From Owenweeksia sp963758205 (GTDB lineage: Bacteria > Bacteroidota > Bacteroidia > Flavobacteriales > Schleiferiaceae), in contig CAVWUM010000002.1 of the NCBI GenBank assembly GCA_963758205.1, positions 620,001 through 684,000 on the forward strand: 64,000 bases of DNA. The letters run 5' to 3'. Position 1 is the stretch's first letter; each line of letters opens with the position of its first letter. The notes under the pieces were generated by a model. That model was given only the letters and a program-made list of their open reading frames with translations. It had not been told where the DNA came from and did no database searches. Positions 8,065 through 17,332 of this stretch are shown one piece after another. A program made the translations under genes and the position numbers.

Positions 8065-8625
8065 ATGATTCGGAAAGTCCTGTTTACAATTTTTGTGGTG
8101 GTTAACCTCAGCGGGATGGCGCAGGTCAATCTCTCCTTCAATGACTCACTTAGTACTTATTTAGTTAAGAATGAAGAAGTTTTAAATGGTGAGGATACAA
8201 TCCGTGACTTAGACTATGATAATGTTACAGCTCCAACCCCTCTAACAACTCTCCCCGTAGTAGATAGCTGTGAAGGTGTTGATAGGGATAGTATCAGAGC
8301 ATGTATGAATCGGTATTTTAAAGATCTGGTGAAAAGAGAAGCTCAAATTCCTGAAGCTCTTAAAGATTCCGTCTTTTATGAAAAAATCTATTTCAGGATT
8401 ATTCTGGATGAAAATGCTAAAATTGAGAAAATAGACACTCCTCACGAACCAATACTACTCGAACCGTATCGGAAAGAAAGATTATCCCTCTTATTATTGG
8501 AAGCAAAGAGAGTGCTTGATAAAGCCAGTTTTTCAAAATCAGCCTACCAAGGTGATAGGGCCGTAAAGTTCAGCCTAATCATTCCTATCACCTTCTCCAA
8601 TCCTCCCAAAGGAGAAAAACACTAA
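8065..8625 (+). CDS. Hypothetical secreted protein, possibly TonB-C-like
   Basis: About 186 residues from the ATG at 8065, which gives a clean signal peptide (MIRKVLFTIFVVVNLSGMAQ). The frame is open further upstream to a TTG at 8011, but that start lies inside the palindromic repeat, so I reject it. The C-terminal half (KIYFRIILDENAKIEKI...AVKFSLIIPITF) has the strand pattern of the TonB C-terminal fold seen in the downstream BlaR1 protein; this is a weak resemblance. Periplasmic or outer-membrane location is likely. Confidence 0.6.
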   Translation: MIRKVLFTIFVVVNLSGMAQVNLSFNDSLSTYLVKNEEVLNGEDTIRDLDYDNVTAPTPLTTLPVVDSCEGVDRDSIRACMNRYFKDLVKREAQIPEALKDSVFYEKIYFRIILDENAKIEKIDTPHEPILLEPYRKERLSLLLLEAKRVLDKASFSKSAYQGDRAVKFSLIIPITFSNPPKGEKH

Positions 8626-8664
8626 AGAGTATCAATTCGTTATGGGAGCCCAATAGCCTCTACC

Positions 8665-8741
8665 CCTGTCAGGCTGAGCGATAGTTGAAGCCCCCACTAA
8701 GGTTTGAGCCGGCCCTTCGACTATCGCTCAGGGTGACAAGG
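8665..8741. repeat. Inverted pair of a second dispersed repeat family
   Basis: Unit 8665-8690 (CCTGTCAGGCTGAGCGATAG then TTGAAG) and unit 8715-8741 are near reverse complements, separated by 24 bases. A related, shortened copy lies at 17381-17425. Together they could fold into a long imperfect hairpin. No coding potential is seen between them. Confidence 0.65.
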
Positions 8742-8866
8742 TTTATTTCCAGTTGGCCAGGTGTACCTTAAAGAACTGATAATCTCTTGCAGAACTCGTC
8801 AACTGAGCTTCCATTATAGATAATCTGGCATATCACAACAAAATAATAAACTATAAAATTAGTTCA

Positions 8867-8889
8867 AACTAAAAGTTTAGTTATATTTG
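8867..8889 (+). promoter_or_regulatory. BlaI-type operator overlapping a -7 box
   Basis: AACTAAA-AG-TTTAGTT (8867-8882) is a perfect 7-bp inverted repeat with a 2-base centre, the same layout as BlaI/MecI operators. Its last T is the first base of a TAnnTTTG box (TATATTTG, 8882-8889). A repressor bound here would block the promoter of the blaI-like gene that starts at 8934. Confidence 0.65.
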
Positions 8890-8933
8890 TGATGTGATTA
8901 ATCCGAGTTAGAGCATTTTTAAACCATTATAGC

Positions 8934-9314
8934 ATGAAATTAAAAGAACTGACAAAAGCCGAAGAAGAAGTGATGCAGGTGCTTTGGGACCTGGAAAGAG
9001 CTTTTGTAAAAGACATTATTGAGAAGATGCCTGCTGCTGGTAAAAAGGGCAAACCCGCCTACAACACCATCTCAACTATAGTTAGAATTTTACAGGATAA
9101 GGGCCTGGTAGAACATCATACCATTGGTAAATCACACCGCTACTTTCCGCTAATCACCAAAGAAGAATACAGCAAGTTTAAAATGGAAAAGCTCATGACA
9201 GGCTACTTTGATGGTTCGTTTTCACAGATGGTTTCCTTTTTTGTGAACAAGAAAAAACTGGACACTTCTGAGCTTGACGCTATCCTTAAACTTATTGAAG
9301 AGAAAAAGAAATGA
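8934..9314 (+). CDS. BlaI/MecI/CopY-family transcriptional repressor
   Basis: 126 residues, normal for the family. It begins with the winged-helix signature LTKAEEEVMQVLWDLERAFVKDIIEKMP, then AYNTISTIVRILQDKGLVEHHTIGKSHRYFPL, matching BlaI/MecI dimeric repressors. These are inactivated by proteolysis triggered by a BlaR1-type membrane sensor. The next gene encodes such a sensor and overlaps by 4 bases. A palindromic operator overlapping the promoter suggests autoregulation. No beta-lactamase gene is nearby, so the signal and regulon are open. Confidence 0.92.
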   Translation: MKLKELTKAEEEVMQVLWDLERAFVKDIIEKMPAAGKKGKPAYNTISTIVRILQDKGLVEHHTIGKSHRYFPLITKEEYSKFKMEKLMTGYFDGSFSQMVSFFVNKKKLDTSELDAILKLIEEKKK

Positions 9315-10594
9315 TTACTGCCTTTGCCATACGATTTATGCTGTTTACAGCCATCTTCTACTTTACCTATAAGCTGCTTTTCAGCAGAATGAGTTTTTTT
9401 AAAACCAACCGCTTTATACTGTTGGGAATTCCAGTTGCCTCTGCTATTATACCCCTTATAGCGCCCGCTTTTGCAAGCTCAATAGTCCCTCCGGCTTTTA
9501 CTGTACAACTGCCCGAAATTGTAGTAAACGGAGCTCCTCAACCTGAATTGGCTTCCTCAACTTCTGTAGATTGGCTGCTGATTTTATATCTCGCTATTAC
9601 GGGGCTTTTCCTTTTAGGCTTGCTACTGGGTATCCTTAAAGGCATTATAATCTTAAAGAGTTCAATAGCTGATGGGGCTGTTTATTTCACCAATAAATCA
9701 GAGAGTCCATTCACCTTTTTCAAGTCCATTATCATACCTGAAGAACTAAGAAACAACAAAGATTTACCGGCCATTATAAAACATGAGCAGGTACATGTAA
9801 ACCAGCTGCATAGCTGGGATAACCTGTACTACGGTTTACTAACCGGGCTAAGCTGGTTTAACCCTTTTATGCACCTGCTGGCAAAAGAATTAAGACAAAT
9901 ACACGAATGCCTGGCTGACGAGCAGGCTCTGGAAAGTACTTCACGCGAGGAGTATGCACAGCTTTTACTGAGCAGTGCATTCGGCAGCGAGATTAATCTC
10001 TCTCCTATGGCCATGGGAACTGCCAACCCGTTTTTTAACTCAAGTTTAATTAAAACAAGAATCACAATGATTTACAAACAGAAAACTAAACAGCACTTTA
10101 AATGGCTATACCTGGCCATTGTGCCTATCCTTGCGGGGATGACATTACTCTCTTGCGATAAAACCGAGGAAGTTAAAGCTGAAACTCCACCTGTTGAGGA
10201 AAAAACTGCAGAAGCCATTGAGTTTGGCCAGGCGGATAGTCCGCCCCTTTTTGCTAATTGTGATGCCAATGAGTCTAAAGATGAGCAAATACAATGCTTC
10301 CAGAAAAACTTGATGAAGCATGTTCAGGAGAACTTCAAGTATCCCAAAAAAGCCTTTGAGCAAAAAATAGAAGGTAAGATGTATGTTCATTTTGTCATAA
10401 CTGAATCTGGAGAAATAGAGGGCGTATCAGTAGACACACGCTTCCCAGAGGATATAGATGGCATCACTAAAGGAGATGCAGCAACTGATGCCATAAAATT
10501 GATTCATAGCTTACCTAAACTTACCCCTGCCATAAAAGATGGTAAAAAGGTATCGGTAAAATTCACGCTCCCGCTTAACCTAAAATTAGACTGA
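9311..10594 (+). CDS. BlaR1-type M56 membrane metallopeptidase with C-terminal TonB domain
   Basis: 427 residues. N-terminal membrane helices (about 1-20, 35-57 and 88-118) precede an M56 protease core with the zinc motif HEQVH at residues 158-162 and HECLADEQAL further on. A further helix near 265-280 ends in an SCDK sequence. The C-terminus (about 335-427, MYVHFVITESGEIEGV...) is a TonB-C-like periplasmic domain. Such proteins cleave the partner BlaI repressor after sensing an envelope signal. It overlaps blaI by 4 bases, so they form a two-gene operon. The TonB tail in place of a penicillin-binding sensor is common in Bacteroidota. Confidence 0.9.
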   Translation: MITAFAIRFMLFTAIFYFTYKLLFSRMSFFKTNRFILLGIPVASAIIPLIAPAFASSIVPPAFTVQLPEIVVNGAPQPELASSTSVDWLLILYLAITGLFLLGLLLGILKGIIILKSSIADGAVYFTNKSESPFTFFKSIIIPEELRNNKDLPAIIKHEQVHVNQLHSWDNLYYGLLTGLSWFNPFMHLLAKELRQIHECLADEQALESTSREEYAQLLLSSAFGSEINLSPMAMGTANPFFNSSLIKTRITMIYKQKTKQHFKWLYLAIVPILAGMTLLSCDKTEEVKAETPPVEEKTAEAIEFGQADSPPLFANCDANESKDEQIQCFQKNLMKHVQENFKYPKKAFEQKIEGKMYVHFVITESGEIEGVSVDTRFPEDIDGITKGDAATDAIKLIHSLPKLTPAIKDGKKVSVKFTLPLNLKLD

Positions 10595-10646
10595 AGGGAA
10601 AAGCCCTGGGTATTAAACCCTACTAATCACTACCAAGTGTAACAGA

Positions 10647-10688
10647 AACTCGCCAGGCTATATATGCTGGCGGGTTTTCTTTTTTTTT
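10647..10688 (+). terminator. Terminator between the BlaR1 gene and the radical SAM gene
   Basis: CTCGCCAG pairs with CTGGCGGG around a 9-nt loop and is followed by TTTTC and nine T residues. It lies just before the convergent radical SAM gene. Confidence 0.8.
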
Positions 10689-10689
10689 A

Positions 10690-11694
10690 TCAGAAGCTGA
10701 TACAGTTTTTACAAAGCTCCAGCTCATCCTTACGGCCTTCATTTAAAAGCTTCACGTAGCGTAAGCGCTGGTCGCCTTTATAAATTTCATAGAGGCCTTT
10801 TTTAAGGATATTACCCACTACTCCCTGGCTATTCAAATCATTACAGCAAACGGAAATATCGCCATTAGGCAGCACTACCATCTGGCGCATCAGCATTTCG
10901 CAACCCTTTTTATTTACTTGCTGCTTTTCGCCAATATCCACCATACCTCCCCAGTCGTGCAGGCGCCTGTATTCTACCGAATCAAGTAATTCGGTTATCT
11001 CCTTAAAATCGGGGTGCATCCAGCTATTATTAAGCGGATTGGGCTTTGGAATTATGCTGATACCAAAAGTTTTCAGCTCAGGTTGCATTTCCCGCTTTAA
11101 GCGGATAAAGTCTCTTACGTTTTTAGAAAACTTCTCCCATTTGGCATTTACCCGTAAATCCTCAAAAGCCTCAGGGCTGCCGCCATCGAGGCTAAAGCCT
11201 ACTTCATCCACCACGTTCAGGGCCAGTATTTCCTTTGCCAGGTTTTCTCTGAGCAACATACCGTTGGTAAGCATAGAGATTTTTGGAAAAGGCTTACCCA
11301 TAGCCCTGAACACCAATTGGTAATATTTAATACGCTCAAATAGCCTTTGGCGCTCAGGGTGCATCAGGGTTTCGCCACCATTATGTAGGTTTATGGTTCT
11401 TACCCGGCTAAAGCGCTCATCATTCAGCAGGTTGTCAAATACAGCATCAAGCACCTCAAAGGTCATGTAGGTTTTGGGCTTAAAATGATCTAACGCACAA
11501 AACTTACAGCGCAGGTTGCAGCTACTGCTAAACTCAAGGTTGATTTCTGTTACTGAAGCCTTGCTGGTACTATACTTACCGTAGTAATGGTGGTATTGAA
11601 CACCATACTTTATTTCCTGGGCTTTTTTAATGCTTTTCCAAACAAGGGGCCGGTCGGCAGCAAGGCTTTTTAGTTTACGGGTAATTTCTGACAT
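10690..11694 (-). CDS. Radical SAM/SPASM domain protein
   Basis: 334 residues. The radical SAM cluster motif CxxxCxxC is at C59, C63 and C66 (SSCNLRCKFCAL). A C-terminal SPASM-type region has GCEMLMRQMVVLPNGDISVCCNDLN and ends with LCKNC, supplying cysteines for an auxiliary iron-sulfur cluster. SPASM proteins often modify peptides or sugars, but no precursor peptide or partner is evident next to it. It is monocistronic; the substrate is unknown. Confidence 0.88.
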   Translation of the reverse strand: MSEITRKLKSLAADRPLVWKSIKKAQEIKYGVQYHHYYGKYSTSKASVTEINLEFSSSCNLRCKFCALDHFKPKTYMTFEVLDAVFDNLLNDERFSRVRTINLHNGGETLMHPERQRLFERIKYYQLVFRAMGKPFPKISMLTNGMLLRENLAKEILALNVVDEVGFSLDGGSPEAFEDLRVNAKWEKFSKNVRDFIRLKREMQPELKTFGISIIPKPNPLNNSWMHPDFKEITELLDSVEYRRLHDWGGMVDIGEKQQVNKKGCEMLMRQMVVLPNGDISVCCNDLNSQGVVGNILKKGLYEIYKGDQRLRYVKLLNEGRKDELELCKNCISF

Positions 11695-11770
11695 GCAACA
11701 AAACTATCGAGCTACAGCAACTAAAAAAATGACTTAGATCATTCCAATACAATTAACTGAAGCATTTACT

Positions 11771-11778
11771 TACATTTG
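11771..11778 (+). promoter_or_regulatory. -7 box for the T9SS protein gene at 11802
   Basis: TACATTTG fits TAnnTTTG, 23 bases before the ATG. No clear -33 element is seen. Confidence 0.5.
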
Positions 11779-11801
11779 GATTAATCCTATATCCAATTAA
11801 T

Positions 11802-12707
11802 ATGAAAAACCTATTCCTTCTCTCTTTCTTTTTATTCCTCCTCAATATAAATGCCCAATATCAACCCACTGCGTTAGAAGGCAGGCGTTGGAATCAATAT
11901 CTGCATCCAATTATGACCTGGCCTGGGATGCATTATCAGGAGTTTAAGGGCGACACCCTTTATAAAGGCAAGACAATGCAGAAGTTTATAAGTATTGACT
12001 CCCACGGCAAACTAGTTTCTTTAGACGCCATTGTATATGAAAATCTTTCCACACCCTCGCTCACTTATTACTACCCTACGCCTCATGGTCTTTTTGGTGA
12101 TTCTGTTTATCTGAACCTTGGCCTTGGTATAGGTGATTCCTCCGCTTATAGGTGCAATGGAGATACGGGCTATTATAGATTAGATAGTGTTTCTTTCGTC
12201 ACAGATTTAACCAGCATCCAAAGAAAAAAGTATCACTTCACTGGCCGGATACAAACAATTGGCTATGGTAGAAATAGGGTTTACTTCAGCTGGATAGAAG
12301 GGCTCGGGAACCTACAGGGAGCAGGCATGGAAACCATTCTTCCACCGTCATGTATTTCTGATTACGGTTACTTCGAAGTAATATGCATATTCGACTCCTC
12401 CTCCACCCAACTTTATCAAAATCCAAATTATAATATATGTGACGGAGTAGGTATTGAGGAAAATACTCTTCCGAACATTTCCATTTACCCCAATCCCGCC
12501 TCCACTTTTGTGGAGATTGAAAATATTAATCTGAAGGAAGTTAGTGTAATACAAATCATTAACTCGGCAGGAGTAATGGTAAAAGAAATTAAATATCCTG
12601 AAAAGGAAAGATTAGATTTAAACGGGTTGCCGAATGGGGTTTATTCGCTCAATGTTATTTTTCAGAATAATACTGTTGCTAGCAAAAAGGTGGTAAAGGC
12701 CCTATAA
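11802..12707 (+). CDS. Secreted protein with type IX sorting domain
   Basis: 301 residues. A signal peptide (MKNLFLLSFFLFLLNINAQ) is followed by an unrecognised central region, then a type A C-terminal sorting domain from about residue 224 (ISIYPNPASTFVEIEN ... LPNGVYSLNVIF ... KKVVKAL). That domain directs export across the outer membrane by the T9SS and surface anchoring or release. The central region contains aromatic-rich repeats such as YYPTPHGLFGDSVYLNLGLG but no enzyme motif I recognise. Confidence 0.85.
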   Translation: MKNLFLLSFFLFLLNINAQYQPTALEGRRWNQYLHPIMTWPGMHYQEFKGDTLYKGKTMQKFISIDSHGKLVSLDAIVYENLSTPSLTYYYPTPHGLFGDSVYLNLGLGIGDSSAYRCNGDTGYYRLDSVSFVTDLTSIQRKKYHFTGRIQTIGYGRNRVYFSWIEGLGNLQGAGMETILPPSCISDYGYFEVICIFDSSSTQLYQNPNYNICDGVGIEENTLPNISIYPNPASTFVEIENINLKEVSVIQIINSAGVMVKEIKYPEKERLDLNGLPNGVYSLNVIFQNNTVASKKVVKAL

Positions 12708-12760
12708 AACTCCCTCCTATCAATCACCTAAACTCAAAATTTCACATATCCAGTAATATC

Positions 12761-12795
12761 AAAAAAACCCAACCTCTTTCGAGATTGGGGTTTCT
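12761..12795 (-). terminator. Terminator, copy 1 of a thrice-used sequence
   Basis: An ACCCAACCTC/GAGATTGGGGT hairpin with a TTTTTTT tract on the minus strand, after the gene at 12816-14423. It also sits at the end of the convergent plus-strand gene. Near-identical copies lie at 14496-14530 and 17333-17368. Confidence 0.8.
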
Positions 12796-12815
12796 AATAT
12801 GCTATACTGAAGAGC

Positions 12816-14423
12816 TTACTTCTTAATCACCGGAATATTTTGGTACACCTTACCTTCATCCAGTATTTGAAGGATGTAGCTACCGGTTTGCTGTGTAGTG
12901 GTTATTGTGGTTCCATCTTCCCCAAGCTTGCCGCTTTCTAATTCCTTTCCGCTCATATCAAAAAGCTTATAAGTAAAGGGCTTTAACCGTTCCGGCAAAC
13001 CCTCTACCCTTAGTTCATTACCAAAGGGGTTGGGATAAACAGTGAGATGATTTCTCAGATAGGGATGCTCCTCATTACCTACTATATTCCCTTTACTATC
13101 CAAAATCATTATGTGAATAGAAGTGTTGGGATAGTTGTACTTATCCCAATTGTACTCATTGAGCATGATGAGGTAGCGGTTGCCCGGCAGCACTTCGGCA
13201 GCTGAAACCAAACTGTTGGAATACCCACTGTTGTACACCTTTATCCAGTTCATGCTTTTGGTAACTGCATTGTAGTTGTAGATGTAGATGTCATTAGTGT
13301 CCTTCAATAGGAAATTATCTGCATTAATCTCCTGCCCTGGCATTATCATAATCACGCTGTCCACCACTTTATAGTCAAAAGCATCAAAATAAGGTTTGGG
13401 GTTTATGTAATATTCATAGTCAAAACCGCTGAATGGAAAGCTATCAATTCTGATTACATTAAAAGAAGAATCAAGTTGTGCAACACCCATAGAGAAATAA
13501 GGAACGGTTCCAGGATAAGCAGGGTGGGATGAGCTGGGCTGTTTGTATGAAAGCAGAGAACTTAAAAAAGATACCACACCATTTCCATCCTCAAGAAAAA
13601 AGCCTGAAGCAGGAAAAACCAAAAAGGCATTTGTTGAATCGATTGGAAAATGGACATTAATCAAGTTAAGGTCATGATCTAAAACAGCAAACCTGTTACC
13701 ACCATCGAAATCACCTCCGAGGCTGATCAATATCCTATTATTCTTAAAAAATATATTGCCAAAAAGCTTTAGTTCATTGATGGTACTAAAAAGGCTATAT
13801 GGATACAACTTTTGTTTCCTTGTAGTTCCATCTATCGAAGTTTTGATAAGAACGTTGTTTATATTTCCGAAAGAAGAATCAGTTGTAAAACCAACGAAGT
13901 ACAAACTATCATTGTAATACTGCACATCTAAAAGCCGTAAGATAGAGTTACCCCAATCCAAAGTAAAAAGATGTTGTACGTGCAAAGAAGTATCAAATAC
14001 CACCACATCCATTTTTTGTCTAAAATTTCTGGGAGGACCATAATCCATATTCTGGGTATTAAATATGCCTACAGCTCGCCCATTATCTATCCTCTTTAAT
14101 TTAGGACAATACAAAACATATGAATTGTTCACCCCAATTAGCTGGCTCACATTCAGACTGTCTTTTTTCTGGAGATCAGAATTTAACTTAATAATATATT
14201 GATCTCGCAGATGTGCATCGAAATACCAGCCCTTTGCCTGGTTTATGAAAATATTTTCACCAATGGAAGTAACCGTTTCCGAGATGGCAAATGTGTCTTT
14301 ATGAAAATAGGCTTCCTGTATCTGAGCCTTAGCGGATAAAGCAAAAAACAGGAACGAGCCCAAAAGTAGTTTTAGGCTGTGCTTGGCAATAGCCGCAATT
14401 GGGTGAAACGCACTCCGAACCAT
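12816..14423 (-). CDS. Secreted T9SS cargo protein (paralogue A)
   Basis: 535 residues with a long, hydrophobic signal region ending near SAKAQ, a central part rich in beta-strand motifs (possibly a propeller-like fold; inference) and a C-terminal type A sorting domain (LTVYPNPFGNELRVEG ... GSYILQILDEGKVYQNIPVIKK). It is a paralogue of the next gene upstream: both share AYFHKDTFAISE-like N-termini and nearly identical C-terminal thirds. Substrate or role unknown. Confidence 0.85.
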   Translation of the reverse strand: MVRSAFHPIAAIAKHSLKLLLGSFLFFALSAKAQIQEAYFHKDTFAISETVTSIGENIFINQAKGWYFDAHLRDQYIIKLNSDLQKKDSLNVSQLIGVNNSYVLYCPKLKRIDNGRAVGIFNTQNMDYGPPRNFRQKMDVVVFDTSLHVQHLFTLDWGNSILRLLDVQYYNDSLYFVGFTTDSSFGNINNVLIKTSIDGTTRKQKLYPYSLFSTINELKLFGNIFFKNNRILISLGGDFDGGNRFAVLDHDLNLINVHFPIDSTNAFLVFPASGFFLEDGNGVVSFLSSLLSYKQPSSSHPAYPGTVPYFSMGVAQLDSSFNVIRIDSFPFSGFDYEYYINPKPYFDAFDYKVVDSVIMIMPGQEINADNFLLKDTNDIYIYNYNAVTKSMNWIKVYNSGYSNSLVSAAEVLPGNRYLIMLNEYNWDKYNYPNTSIHIMILDSKGNIVGNEEHPYLRNHLTVYPNPFGNELRVEGLPERLKPFTYKLFDMSGKELESGKLGEDGTTITTTQQTGSYILQILDEGKVYQNIPVIKK

Positions 14424-14495
14424 ACTAAGATATTTCGCTCAAATGTGGCAATAATCCCGATTACTTATACGTGTTGGTAAAAAAATTTTGAGCAC

Positions 14496-14530
14496 CAAAA
14501 AACCCCAACCTCTTTCGAGACTGGGGTTTA
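14496..14530 (-). terminator. Terminator, copy 2 of a thrice-used sequence
   Basis: An ACCCCAACCTC-TTTC-GAGACTGGGGT hairpin followed by T residues on the minus strand, directly after paralogue B. Confidence 0.8.
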
Positions 14531-14548
14531 TTAATGCCTTCTATCAAT

Positions 14549-16105
14549 CTATTTCCTTATCACCGGTATATTTTGATAGACTTTGCCCCCATCTATTATT
14601 TGGAGGATGAAACTGCCCGATTGTAAGTTTTCCGTTTTAACAATGTTGTTTCCATCAATCTGCCCTGCTTCCATTTCTTTACCGCTCATATCATACAGTT
14701 TATAAGTAAAAGGCATTGACTGTTCTGGCAAGCCCTCTACCCTTAGTTCATTACCAAAGGGGTTGGGATAAACAGTGAGATGATTTCTCAGATAGGGATG
14801 CTCCTCATTACCTACTATATTCCCTTTACTATCCAAAATCATTAGGTGAATAGAAGTGTTGGGATAGTTGTACTTATCCCAATTATACTCATTAAGCATA
14901 ATAAGGTAGCGGTTGCCTGGTAGTACCTCTACTGCTGAAACCATACTGTTGGAATAACCACTGTTGTACACCTTTATCCAGTTCATGCTTTTGGTTACCG
15001 CATTGTAATTGTAGATGTACATATCATTACTATCCTGAAAGGCAAAGTTCATAGCATTGATCTCCTGCCCCGGCATTATCATTACAACACTGTCTGGTGA
15101 TTCATAATCAAATGCATCTAAATAAGGCTTTGGCCCGATAAAATCCCCACGGTCGAACCCGGAATAGGGGAAACTGTCTATTTGGGCAATATGGAGGCTC
15201 GAATCAAACTGCCCCACGCCCATCATAAAATAATAGGTTTGTGGCTGAATATCGGTTCTGAACAAGGATAGTGAGCTCATAAAAACGGGGGGCTCATTGG
15301 GTACATCCACAAAAAAGCCCGAAGCATGAAAGAAAAAATCTGGCCCAGTAGTATCTCTAGGGATCAGACTTTCCAACAGGTTAAAATCCCGGTCTAAAAT
15401 GACGAACCGTTCGGCCCCGTTAAAGTGAGAGGAAAGACTTACCAATATCTTTTCATCCTTAAAAAACATCGTTGAGAAAACTGGTTTATCAAGAAAAATT
15501 GATTGTGGGTAAGTTTTTGCCTTCGTCCAACTACCATCTTTTGTAGACTTAATTATTATCGATTTTAAATTTTTAAAGAGTGTATCAGCCACATGACCAG
15601 TAAAATATAGCGTATCCTTATCTAAAGTCACACTTCCAAGCCTTAAATACACGGAGTCACTATTAAGAGTAAACTGATGGTTCACGTTCAACAAGGAATC
15701 AAAAAGCAGTATATGCATTTTTGAAAACCTGTAGGTAGTTCCTAAATGAACTCTCTGATATTGTTGATTGAAAATAGCGATAGCTTGGTTCACTCCAATA
15801 CTGCTAATCATGGTGCAGTAAACTTCGTGGTTTGCTGGGATATTGAAAGTTTGATTAACACCCAAACTATCCGTTATTACCAAGTCATGATCTAATCTTA
15901 AAAGTTGTTGCTTACCTGTAAAAGAATCAAAATAGCCTCCCCTACATTTATTAATAAATATACTTTGACCAAGTGACGCTACAGATTCAGAGATGGTAAA
16001 TGTATCTTTATGAAAATAGGCTTCCTTTACTTGTGCTTTTAAAGCAGAGAAAGAAATTATAGTTGGAAATAATATCCAAAAAATGATTTTAAGGTAGCTT
16101 TTCAT
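14549..16105 (-). CDS. Secreted T9SS cargo protein (paralogue B)
   Basis: 518 residues. A signal peptide ends near SALKAQ, the centre is repeat-rich, and the type A sorting domain (LTVYPNPFGNELRVEG ... GSFILQIIDGGKVYQNIPVIRK) closes the protein. It aligns along its whole length with paralogue A. Identity is moderate in the N-terminal two thirds but almost complete around the segment ending at the sorting domain, where 112 bases are identical (14733-14844 versus 13000-13111). This suggests tandem duplication with later homogenisation. Confidence 0.85.
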   Translation of the reverse strand: MKSYLKIIFWILFPTIISFSALKAQVKEAYFHKDTFTISESVASLGQSIFINKCRGGYFDSFTGKQQLLRLDHDLVITDSLGVNQTFNIPANHEVYCTMISSIGVNQAIAIFNQQYQRVHLGTTYRFSKMHILLFDSLLNVNHQFTLNSDSVYLRLGSVTLDKDTLYFTGHVADTLFKNLKSIIIKSTKDGSWTKAKTYPQSIFLDKPVFSTMFFKDEKILVSLSSHFNGAERFVILDRDFNLLESLIPRDTTGPDFFFHASGFFVDVPNEPPVFMSSLSLFRTDIQPQTYYFMMGVGQFDSSLHIAQIDSFPYSGFDRGDFIGPKPYLDAFDYESPDSVVMIMPGQEINAMNFAFQDSNDMYIYNYNAVTKSMNWIKVYNSGYSNSMVSAVEVLPGNRYLIMLNEYNWDKYNYPNTSIHLMILDSKGNIVGNEEHPYLRNHLTVYPNPFGNELRVEGLPEQSMPFTYKLYDMSGKEMEAGQIDGNNIVKTENLQSGSFILQIIDGGKVYQNIPVIRK

Positions 16106-16160
16106 ATCACTTAATTAAAATATAGAGGGAGATGTCAACTCCCTCTTCTAAAAACAAATG

Positions 16161-17222
16161 CTAAAATAATTGGCCTGCATTAATCGCAGTTAATGGTCCA
16201 CTATATGAAGTTGCCAGATTAACTTGGTATCCCCATTCTGATGTTAATTGGTTAGGGTCATAATTATGGTCAACTCTCAAATATGCTACAACATTGAAAA
16301 CGATAGCATTACCCATTAATGATACTATCTGATCACGCATAGCTTGAGCGTATGTATTATGATCAGTAATATATAGACATGTTGAAGAGGCCATAGGATC
16401 TTCATGTCCCTTTCCAGTAACTAAAGGATAGTCATTTCCAGGTAAGTATTCACCATCGATGTATTTATTAGACTGAACATGTATGTAAGTGTCAAAACTC
16501 ACAAGATTGTTCACTGCGGAGGGTTTTCTCGGCAAACTCTGATAAACATGTTTCTGCATTTCGCCCCATGCAGATGGGTTGGTATAAGTAACACCTCCGC
16601 ACAAAATACTATGACCGACCATTCTATCTGCAGTAGCCGACTGAACAGTCACGTAAGTAATATTACCATAAGAATATTCGTAAAAACCTGAAACAATTTC
16701 AATTGTAATTTCCGTTGAGTTTTCTGATACAAATGCCACATCAGTAGAAGCATGTATTAATCCTCCAGCACCACTCAGTTCCGCGTCTATATCTTCATAC
16801 GTCAATTGTATTTGATACTTCAAGTCTGTTGCGCTCAAAGTGCCTTCAGATTTATCAAGTACAACTTGACGAGTTGTGGTATGAGATCCAACAGCTTCCA
16901 AATAAACATTTTCATTGGCAAGGGTATCATCAAAATGTAAATAGTTAACCCCCGCCTCCCAAAGCCAAATTGCTTCAGCAATTCCAACATTGGTAATCGT
17001 TGAATTTTCATCAAACAACTCTAGCAGCCCATCCTCAAGTTGCTCATAAATTTCACCTTCACCTTGAGGCTCATAAATTTCATAAGGAAAATCCTCAGAG
17101 GCTCCTTTTTTCTGCATCTCTGTAATTGGGCCAGCGGCTTTTGATAATTCTGTCTTACTGCAACCAGCCCCAATTAAGAAGCTAACCCCCACCGCAGTGA
17201 GGAACGTCAATTTTGCTTTCAT
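16161..17222 (-). CDS. Hypothetical lipoprotein
   Basis: 353 residues. The signal peptide ends in a lipobox-like LIGAGC (Cys near residue 20), so outer-membrane or periplasmic lipoprotein is likely. The mature part is acidic near the N-terminus, then contains an HTTTRQVVLDKSEGTLSATDLKYQIQ region and a C-terminal part with GKGHEDPMASSTCLYITDH. I recognise no family. It lies downstream of the rpoBC-DUF3467 operon terminator and so is probably transcribed separately. Confidence 0.7.
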   Translation of the reverse strand: MKAKLTFLTAVGVSFLIGAGCSKTELSKAAGPITEMQKKGASEDFPYEIYEPQGEGEIYEQLEDGLLELFDENSTITNVGIAEAIWLWEAGVNYLHFDDTLANENVYLEAVGSHTTTRQVVLDKSEGTLSATDLKYQIQLTYEDIDAELSGAGGLIHASTDVAFVSENSTEITIEIVSGFYEYSYGNITYVTVQSATADRMVGHSILCGGVTYTNPSAWGEMQKHVYQSLPRKPSAVNNLVSFDTYIHVQSNKYIDGEYLPGNDYPLVTGKGHEDPMASSTCLYITDHNTYAQAMRDQIVSLMGNAIVFNVVAYLRVDHNYDPNQLTSEWGYQVNLATSYSGPLTAINAGQLF

Positions 17223-17332
17223 ACGCGAAAAATTAATTTAAGTTAATACTCAAATATGGTAATAAAAACCTTACCTGTAACATCACATGCGAGATATATT
17301 TGGTCTATAAATTGATGTAATGAACTGAAAAC

